NCBI GenBank assembly: GCA_002469915.1
Contig: DKOG01000092.1
Location: forward strand, 1-8,560
DNA length: 8,560 nt
Reading direction: 5' to 3'
Source of the DNA: Bacteroidetes bacterium UBA7368
GTDB lineage: Bacteria > Bacteroidota > Rhodothermia > Rhodothermales > UBA10348
Under the pieces are notes generated by a model, which had not been told where the DNA came from, searched no databases, and saw only the letters and a list, made by a program, of their open reading frames with translations. Shown piece by piece: positions 1 to 3,583 of the stretch (position 1 is its first letter; the number at the start of each line of letters is the position of its first letter). Both the position numbers and the translations under genes were made by a program.

Positions 1-27
1 CGAGCCCGCAACATGCGCTTGTTATAC
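1..27 (-). repeat. Partial attC site (R'' half), cut by the window edge
   Basis: On the minus strand this is the 5' half of an attC site: the R'' core GTATAAC (27-21) followed by the conserved arm with AAGCGCATG and TTGCGGGCTCG. It matches the same half of the three complete copies in the window almost base for base. It lies 15 bp after the stop codon of the esterase gene, where the attC of that cassette is expected. The R' half would lie left of position 1 and cannot be seen. Confidence 0.72.
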
Positions 28-42
28 CGACAAACAAGCCGT

Positions 43-1293
43 CTAATTAGAGTCTCCAAAAACCGAATCAACCTTGTCTTGGTAAGTCGAAGCCCCACTC
101 AAAGAATCGGCAATGATGGCATGCTCTCGAGCACATGTTTCATCTTTCAGCTCAGCGCACAGGTCAACCAGTGTTCCGTGGAGTGAAGAGACCAGTGGAT
201 AATAGGTCGACGCCAGTGCCAAAACGCCTTTTGCCTTGGTAGTCTGACCGACATCTGCATAGAATTGACCCAACATTTCAAGCAGGTCAAGCTCCATCGG
301 AAGAGGGTACCCCATCCCCTCCTCCCGAGCCTGTGATTGGTCCCTGATTAATGAGAGAATGGTCTCAGTTGGTGTGTCAGGGTCATTGTAGAGCGATGGC
401 CTTTTTAACTCCCAGAAGTCATAGATGTCCACCAACCCATCCCGCATCCCCACGAGAGGGATAGAGCCATGAATGTCTTGGTCGTAAAACTTCGATGCGA
501 ACGACAGATCGTTGTGTAACTTTTCTTGTACTTCAACAAATTTCTTAGCCGAACGAACACCAAGACTGAACCTAGATGAATCCGAATCAACCGTCTCGAA
601 TGTCAGCGTATCAGAAAACCTGATGATCTCATTCGAGATGGCTAAGAACAGACTGTGACCTGCGAGCTGTGCACTATCGAGCTTTTCTAGTGCTTGCTTA
701 AGCCACTTCCCGTCATCCCAGTCAAGAGAGGGGTCCAAAGCAACATAATGAGTGAACAGGTCAGCTTGTCCGACGAGAGTGTCAATCGCGAACAACCCTG
801 CGAATGAGTGTCCAATTAAGACTCGGTGTGCGGACGTGGAGTAAGTGGAGTCGATATGAGGGATCAACTCCTTGGTCAGGAATGCTCTGAATTCTGGGGC
901 CCCTCCCGATGCCTCCACTTCCGAGTCATGTCGTGAAGCGACGACTGTAGGTGTTAAGTCTCTCGTTCGATTGGTGTCATTGGAAATCCCAACAACGATC
1001 ATTTCAGGAATCCTGAAAAAGCTGTAGAACTGCTGGATGGCGGCCAGTCCTCCAAGTAGTTGCTCACCATCTAGCAGGTAGATTACGGGATAGGTGATAT
1101 CGACAGAAGCGGAATAGCTCTCTGGGAGGTGTATCCAAAACTTCCTCTCTTCGTCCAAAATCTCCGAATAGAGATTACCTGGCGACCCAATTTGAATCAG
1201 CGGATCAGTCAGCTCTTGGGCATGAACTAAGGCCAGTGGCCTAGTGCCGAGAAGAAAAAGCAGTACAGAGACACTGAGCCAATTTATGCGCAT
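43..1293 (-). CDS. Secreted alpha/beta hydrolase, COG2819-type putative esterase, with C-terminal helical/TPR-like tail
   Basis: Predicted exported serine esterase of the PF00756/COG2819 group (relatives include siderophore esterases and esterase D-like proteins); the substrate cannot be read from sequence. The 416-residue protein starts with a signal peptide (MRINWL, hydrophobic core, cleavage near VHA|Q, about residue 25). The motif YLLDGE precedes the nucleophile elbow GHSFAG, with Ser about residue 163. An LDPSLDW segment (about 186-192) and an HGSIP segment (His about 275) fit the remaining catalytic region. The last 100 residues are helical with A/L-rich repeats resembling TPRs. I chose the ATG at 1293 because it begins a clean signal peptide and has AAGG 8 nt upstream. 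An in-frame ATG at 1449 would add 52 residues translated from the attC repeat and is unlikely. It is the only gene of its cassette; its TAG lies 15 bp before the R'' core. Family assignment is firm, function is inferred. Confidence 0.88.
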   Translation of the reverse strand: MRINWLSVSVLLFLLGTRPLALVHAQELTDPLIQIGSPGNLYSEILDEERKFWIHLPESYSASVDITYPVIYLLDGEQLLGGLAAIQQFYSFFRIPEMIVVGISNDTNRTRDLTPTVVASRHDSEVEASGGAPEFRAFLTKELIPHIDSTYSTSAHRVLIGHSFAGLFAIDTLVGQADLFTHYVALDPSLDWDDGKWLKQALEKLDSAQLAGHSLFLAISNEIIRFSDTLTFETVDSDSSRFSLGVRSAKKFVEVQEKLHNDLSFASKFYDQDIHGSIPLVGMRDGLVDIYDFWELKRPSLYNDPDTPTETILSLIRDQSQAREEGMGYPLPMELDLLEMLGQFYADVGQTTKAKGVLALASTYYPLVSSLHGTLVDLCAELKDETCAREHAIIADSLSGASTYQDKVDSVFGDSN

Positions 1294-1385
1294 GAGGGAA
1301 ACCTTGAAACTACTTGACAACCGAATAGACAACACGCAATCCGCGCTGCGATAAGAAGACACAACCAAGGACGAAAAGTTTATCT

Positions 1386-1494
1386 GTATAACGGCTGGCG
1401 GATTTGCGGCGAGCAATTCACCGACCTGAAAGAAAGTAATCGTTTCCAACCGACTCAGCCAGTCGTGCGAGCCCGCAACATGCGCTTGTTATTC
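1386..1494 (-). repeat. attC recombination site between cassettes 1 and 2
   Basis: A 109-bp imperfect inverted repeat. On the minus strand it opens with R'' GAATAAC (1494-1488), then AAGCGCATG and TTGCGGGCTCGC. It closes with GCTCGCCGCAAATCCGCC and R' GTTATAC (1392-1386). TTGCGG pairs with CCGCAA, leaving one unpaired G as the typical extrahelical base. The cores keep the invariant AAC and GTT but depart from strict RYYYAAC/GTTRRRY. The centre is more diverged than in the other two copies. The antitoxin stop codon TAA lies inside R''. Confidence 0.78.
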
Positions 1495-1755
1495 CGCCGA
1501 CTCACGTCGAACATCCCATCCAGGAAAAACCAACACAGAGGGATGGACTTGTAGCGAACGCGCGATGACTTTGGCGCGCTCAACCCCAAGATTAATCCGA
1601 CCATTTTCGATGGCGGAAATAGTCGACTGAGGTATACCGGAATGCTCAGCAAGTTCTGATTGACTAAGCTCCTGCAATTCGCGCACGATGCGAACTGATT
1701 CTCCAACGGAGATCGATACAGTCTTTTTCGCTTTGGTGAAATGACTCATGTCCAT
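1489..1755 (-). CDS. XRE-family antitoxin with helix-turn-helix (HigA-like)
   Basis: An 88-residue protein predicted to neutralise the upstream toxin and to repress the shared promoter. The helix-turn-helix occupies roughly residues 31-52 (SQSELAEHSGIPQSTISAIE), with the IENG turn and a following helix typical of Cro/C1-type DNA-binding domains. The short N-terminal part (residues 1-20) and the C-terminal LVFPGWDVR segment may contact the toxin. The ATG at 1755 lies 2 nt after the toxin stop, and AAGGA sits 7 nt upstream inside the toxin 3' end, so the two genes are translationally close. A second ATG two codons in is possible. The TAA lies within the R'' core of attC (1488-1494), so the C-terminus runs right into the recombination site. 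Confidence 0.9.
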   Translation of the reverse strand: MDMSHFTKAKKTVSISVGESVRIVRELQELSQSELAEHSGIPQSTISAIENGRINLGVERAKVIARSLQVHPSVLVFPGWDVRRESAE

Positions 1756-1757
1756 GA

Positions 1758-2039
1758 TTATTTCCTTCGGTAGTCGTGAGGTGTTAACTCCATAACAAGC
1801 ACAAACAGCTTGTCAGACTCAAATTTGTAAATGACTCTGTATTGCTGATTCAATCGGGAAGAACGATGGCCTTTCCACTCACCTTTGAGTGCTTCGTCGT
1901 TGAAGCCTCGAATGAGCTTGAGTCCTTCTGGTCCTGACACTTCAACGATGTCCTTCCACTTTTCGTACCTCTTCAGGACTTCCTGAGGAGTGCGCTTTAA
2001 GCGTTTTGTGACATTTCGGTGTTCAAAAACTTCCCACAT
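1758..2039 (-). CDS. RelE/HigB-superfamily mRNA-interferase-type toxin
   Basis: A 93-residue basic protein of the RelE/ParE fold group, probably a ribosome-dependent endoribonuclease that cuts mRNA when the antitoxin is lost. Features: N-terminal helices with RLKRTP and YEKW, then GPEGLKLIRGF, then LKGEWKGHRSSRLNQQYRVI, where the LKG...R...YRVIY pattern is the family core strand. The C-terminal TPHDYRRK carries the His-Asp-Tyr-Arg residues often needed for RelE/YafQ-like catalysis. The toxin precedes the antitoxin, as in higBA systems and unlike classical relBE. The ATG at 2039 overlaps the operator and follows the -10 box by only 6 nt. No Shine-Dalgarno is possible there, so the message is probably leaderless. 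The exact toxin subfamily is inferred. Confidence 0.88.
   Translation of the reverse strand: MWEVFEHRNVTKRLKRTPQEVLKRYEKWKDIVEVSGPEGLKLIRGFNDEALKGEWKGHRSSRLNQQYRVIYKFESDKLFVLVMELTPHDYRRK
1763..1767 (-). promoter_or_regulatory. Ribosome binding site of the antitoxin gene
   Basis: AAGGA on the minus strand, 7 nt before the antitoxin ATG and inside the last codons of the toxin gene. The antitoxin has a good binding site while the toxin has none, which would favour antitoxin synthesis from the shared message. That last point is inference. Confidence 0.65.
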
Positions 2040-2071
2040 ACCATAAATATACTATACCGTATATGGTATGT
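2036..2071. promoter_or_regulatory. Probable operator of the toxin-antitoxin cassette
   Basis: A perfect 10-bp inverted repeat, ACATACCATA (2036-2045) and TATGGTATGT (2062-2071), separated by 16 bp. Within it lies a second imperfect palindrome at 2054-2069 (ATACC, central TATA, GGTAT). The half-site ATACC/GGTAT therefore occurs three times. The repeats cover the -35, spacer, -10 and toxin start codon, as expected for an autorepressed toxin-antitoxin promoter bound by the XRE antitoxin. Confidence 0.7.
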
Positions 2072-2074
2072 CAA
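2046..2074 (-). promoter_or_regulatory. Sigma70-like promoter of the toxin-antitoxin cassette
   Basis: On the minus strand a perfect -35 TTGACA (2074-2069), a 17-bp spacer and -10 TATATT (2051-2046). The toxin ATG begins 7 nt after the -10, about where transcription should start. It begins 16 nt inside the cassette, so this module carries its own promoter and does not need a promoter at attI. Confidence 0.72.
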
Positions 2075-2084
2075 CATTTAGGCG

Positions 2085-2194
2085 GCATAACGGCTGGCGG
2101 ATTTGCGGCGAGCATCCATACCCACCTATCAGAACATAACAGTTTCAAACCAGCTTGCCAGATTGTGTGAGCCCGCAACATGTGCTTGTTATGC
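2085..2194 (-). repeat. attC recombination site between cassettes 2 and 3
   Basis: A 110-bp imperfect inverted repeat. Minus-strand R'' is GCATAAC (2194-2188) and R' is GTTATGC (2091-2085), fully complementary. The inner arm carries one substitution (AAGCACATG instead of AAGCGCATG) and the same TTGCGGG / CCGCAA stem. The centre is clearly related to the copy at 3138-3248 (AGAACATAAC near 2131-2140). It starts 7 bp after the stop of the esterase gene at 2202 and ends before the toxin promoter. Confidence 0.8.
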
Positions 2195-3143
2195 TTCGGG
2201 CTTAGTCCCTTGTATGACTTTTAAAAAAGGACCACATTATTTCTGAAGCGGAGATTTCCATGACGGTATTCATGCCCCAAGACCAATACTCCTCTGCCAA
2301 AGGAGATCCAGGCCATGTGTGATCGCCAGTCTTCATCTTCAACATTTCAACTGAAGCGTTAAGAGAACAGCCTAAATATTTCACGATTGTTGTTTCAGGT
2401 GTGATTTCGACCTCATTTGTCAATCCATTGCATCCATTGTGTGACCCCCATTTCTCCAAAGCAGGTTCTACTCCCATGTGCCAATGGGAGGGCGAGTCTT
2501 CAGAGTGAACAAAGTGGTTTACCGTATCCATTTGTCCGTGAAAGGTCATGATGGGCATTGGAGCCACAGGATTACATTCGTTTGGAAATTGAATTCCAGC
2601 AACTGGTGCTATGGCTGCAACTACGTCAGCCAGATCACAACCGACTCTGCTACTCATGCGTCCTCCTCCTGAAAATCCCGTGGAGTAGATTTTGGTCTTA
2701 TCGATAGCGTACCGTTGGCCGACAGTCGCGATCAGGGCTCTGACCATCTTTATGTCATCTACTCCAGATTCATCCCTGTATACGTTCCAGCTGACAGGTC
2801 CATTCTCTTCCCTCAAATACACCGCTTTTGGAGTGAGAACTATAAACGATTCGCGAGCCGCGACTGATTCGAGATCAGACACTGCCCTTTGTCTATCCGG
2901 TGAACTTCCTGAACCATGAAAACTGAAAACAACTGGAAGAGCTTTTTCACTGGCGTAATTTGACGGAACGAACAGGTGTGACTCTCGCTCAATCCCATCA
3001 ACAACTACCGTGATTAGAGAATCTGATTTGATGGACTGAGCAGATGACTCAATGGCTGTACTAACAAAGAAGACGAGGCCGAACAATAGTAGCTTTGACA
3101 TAACAATGGGATTCTTGAGCGGTTAAATGGCCCCGAAGCATAA
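2091..3143 (-). mobile_element. Integron gene cassette 3, secreted PHB-depolymerase-like esterase
   Basis: A 1,053-bp cassette bounded by the R' cut points at 3143 and 2091. It holds a single gene with 42 nt before its ATG and 7 nt between stop and attC, the compact layout typical of cassettes. Its first 12 bases, TTATGCTTCGGG (3143-3132, minus strand), recur as an exact inverted copy at its own 3' end (2189-2200). This is the longest end match in the array and strongly supports the cassette model. Confidence 0.76.
2202..3101 (-). CDS. Secreted PHB depolymerase / feruloyl esterase-like hydrolase (COG3509, LpqC type)
   Basis: A 299-residue exported serine esterase. The family hydrolyses poly(3-hydroxybutyrate), acetyl- or feruloyl-polysaccharide esters; which one applies here is not readable. 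The signal peptide covers about residues 1-21 (ends SSAQ). The oxyanion strand FSFHGSG is at 59-65, the nucleophile GFSGGGRMS with Ser144, a probable catalytic Asp192 in FHGQMD, and His261 in GDHTWPG, which is the characteristic C-terminal motif. Four cysteines after the nucleophile (155, 176, 224, 245) could form disulfides, in line with export. Full-length compared with single-domain relatives; no binding module. The ATG at 3101 gives a clean signal peptide; the Shine-Dalgarno is weak (AAGAA, about 12 nt upstream). No promoter is evident in the 42-nt leader. Confidence 0.9.
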   Translation of the reverse strand: MSKLLLFGLVFFVSTAIESSAQSIKSDSLITVVVDGIERESHLFVPSNYASEKALPVVFSFHGSGSSPDRQRAVSDLESVAARESFIVLTPKAVYLREENGPVSWNVYRDESGVDDIKMVRALIATVGQRYAIDKTKIYSTGFSGGGRMSSRVGCDLADVVAAIAPVAGIQFPNECNPVAPMPIMTFHGQMDTVNHFVHSEDSPSHWHMGVEPALEKWGSHNGCNGLTNEVEITPETTIVKYLGCSLNASVEMLKMKTGDHTWPGSPLAEEYWSWGMNTVMEISASEIMWSFFKSHTRD

Positions 3144-3248
3144 CGGCTGGCGGATTTGCGGCGAGCATCCATGCTCACCTCTCAGAACATAACTCTTTCC
3201 AACCGCTAATTCAGGTCAATGCGAGCCCGCAACATGCGCTTGTTATGC
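3138..3248 (-). repeat. attC recombination site between cassette 3 and the broken cassette 4
   Basis: A 111-bp imperfect inverted repeat. Minus-strand R'' GCATAAC (3248-3242) and R' GTTATGC (3144-3138) are exact complements. Inner TTGCGG and CCGCAA pair, with one unpaired G, then GCTCGC-type arms continue the stem with mismatches. It lies 36 bp downstream of the stop codon of the TPR remnant, and is the last copy before the chromosomal backbone. Confidence 0.8.
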
Positions 3249-3425
3249 GCTTTGTTTTCGATCTCCTGACGGTGACATTCGCCCTTACTGCTCTTCAAGT
3301 ACCTTCAGTTGGGTTTGGGCGTTCTCATTTCCTGCATTGAGCGCAAGGGATCTCTGATAGCTCTCAATGGCCTTCTTCCTTTCTCCCATGGCATGATATG
3401 CTTCCCCGAGGCTGTCAAACGCATT
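3144..3425 (-). mobile_element. Truncated integron cassette 4 at the array edge
   Basis: The 3' part of a cassette: the end of a reading frame, a 36-bp spacer and the attC at 3138-3248. The sequence flanking R'' is AAAGCGCATAAC, so an intact cassette should begin TTATGCGCTTT on the minus strand. No such sequence exists in the following 335 bp. The cassette has therefore lost its 5' end. The right boundary given is where the recognisable coding sequence stops and is approximate. Confidence 0.55.
3285..3425 (-). pseudogene. 3' remnant of a gene for a TPR-containing protein
   Basis: On the minus strand the frame reads NAFDSLGEAYHAMGERRKAI followed by ESYQRSLALNAGNENAQTQL and a short tail to TAA at 3287. 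NAFDSLGEAY...AIESYQRSLALN is a typical tetratricopeptide repeat, of the kind found at the C-terminus of serine-hydrolase and esterase proteins in Bacteroidota relatives. Upstream the frame stays open only to a TAG at 3477-3479, without an ATG or family-like sequence before the repeat. The only internal Met would start inside the repeat. I read it as the tail of a larger cassette gene cut off by a deletion. A functional 60-residue peptide cannot be excluded but is unlikely. Confidence 0.65.
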
Positions 3426-3583
3426 GAGTGTAAAAAGAAGTGGTTGTATTAGTTCTGAATACGAATATCTACTCCGCTAATCCAATCAAGTTGTTGCAGG
3501 AGTGTCACAAAACCGTTTCTTTTGGAACTTCATGAAGAGCAGACACGTGTCCCTTTCTAAATCCGATTAATACATAACACCCA
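3426..3583. other. Junction between cassette array and backbone; upstream region of the SLC12 gene
   Basis: No gene, attI or integrase is recognisable in this 158-bp stretch. It must contain the promoter of the transporter gene, but I see no convincing -35/-10 pair, and the ATG at 3584 lacks a Shine-Dalgarno. Two short perfect palindromes lie here: CTTCATGAAG (3528-3537) and ACACGTGT (3543-3550). They are 5 bp apart and could be operator sites, but each is short enough to occur by chance. Confidence 0.4.

Larger units (their letters stand above)
1..1391 (-). mobile_element. Integron gene cassette 1 (partial), secreted esterase
   Basis: On the minus strand the cassette begins at the TT of the upstream R' site (1391) and runs past the left edge. 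It holds one gene (1293-43) and the first half of its own attC (27-1). The leader from cassette start to ATG is about 98 nt, without a promoter I can call. The first bases of the cassette (TTATACAGA) recur inverted next to its own R'' (TTATACCGA read on the plus strand from 22). This pairing supports the boundary, and its TTATAC differs from the TTATGC at the start of the other cassettes, so the two ends vary together. Confidence 0.68.
1392..2090 (-). mobile_element. Integron gene cassette 2, toxin-antitoxin module
   Basis: A 699-bp cassette read on the minus strand from the TT of the upstream R' (2090) to the G of its own attC (1392). It contains a promoter, toxin gene, antitoxin gene and attC, with almost no spare sequence. 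Its first bases TTATGCCGCC match TTATTCCGCC at its own 3' end (plus strand 1489-1498) at 9 of 10 positions. Toxin-antitoxin cassettes are a known feature of large chromosomal integrons, where they are thought to limit loss of the array. Confidence 0.74.

Noticed and set aside
1294..1391. Promoter in the leader of cassette 1
   Set aside because: TTGCGT, TTGTCT and TAGTTTC elements can be picked out, but no pair has acceptable spacing for either a sigma70 or a Bacteroidota-type promoter.
2478..2919. Plus-strand frames within the PHB-depolymerase-like gene
   Set aside because: They are antisense shadows of a complete catalytic-triad enzyme with a signal peptide.
1..3248. CRISPR array
   Set aside because: The repeats are over 100 bp, imperfectly inverted, and separated by 0.6-1 kb of genes, not by short spacers of equal length; no cas genes are present.
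1386..3248. Insertion sequences or MITEs with terminal inverted repeats
   Set aside because: No transposase and no matching target duplications are seen. The repeats sit regularly at the 3' ends of co-oriented genes, and the cassette-specific end matches fit attC better.
3572..3578. ACATAAC just before the transporter ATG as an attI or a further cassette junction
   Set aside because: On the minus strand GTTATGT resembles an R' core, but there is no L-type arm beside it, and the next bases do not match the expected start of cassette 4 beyond TTATG. A 7-base match is likely chance in such AT-rich sequence.
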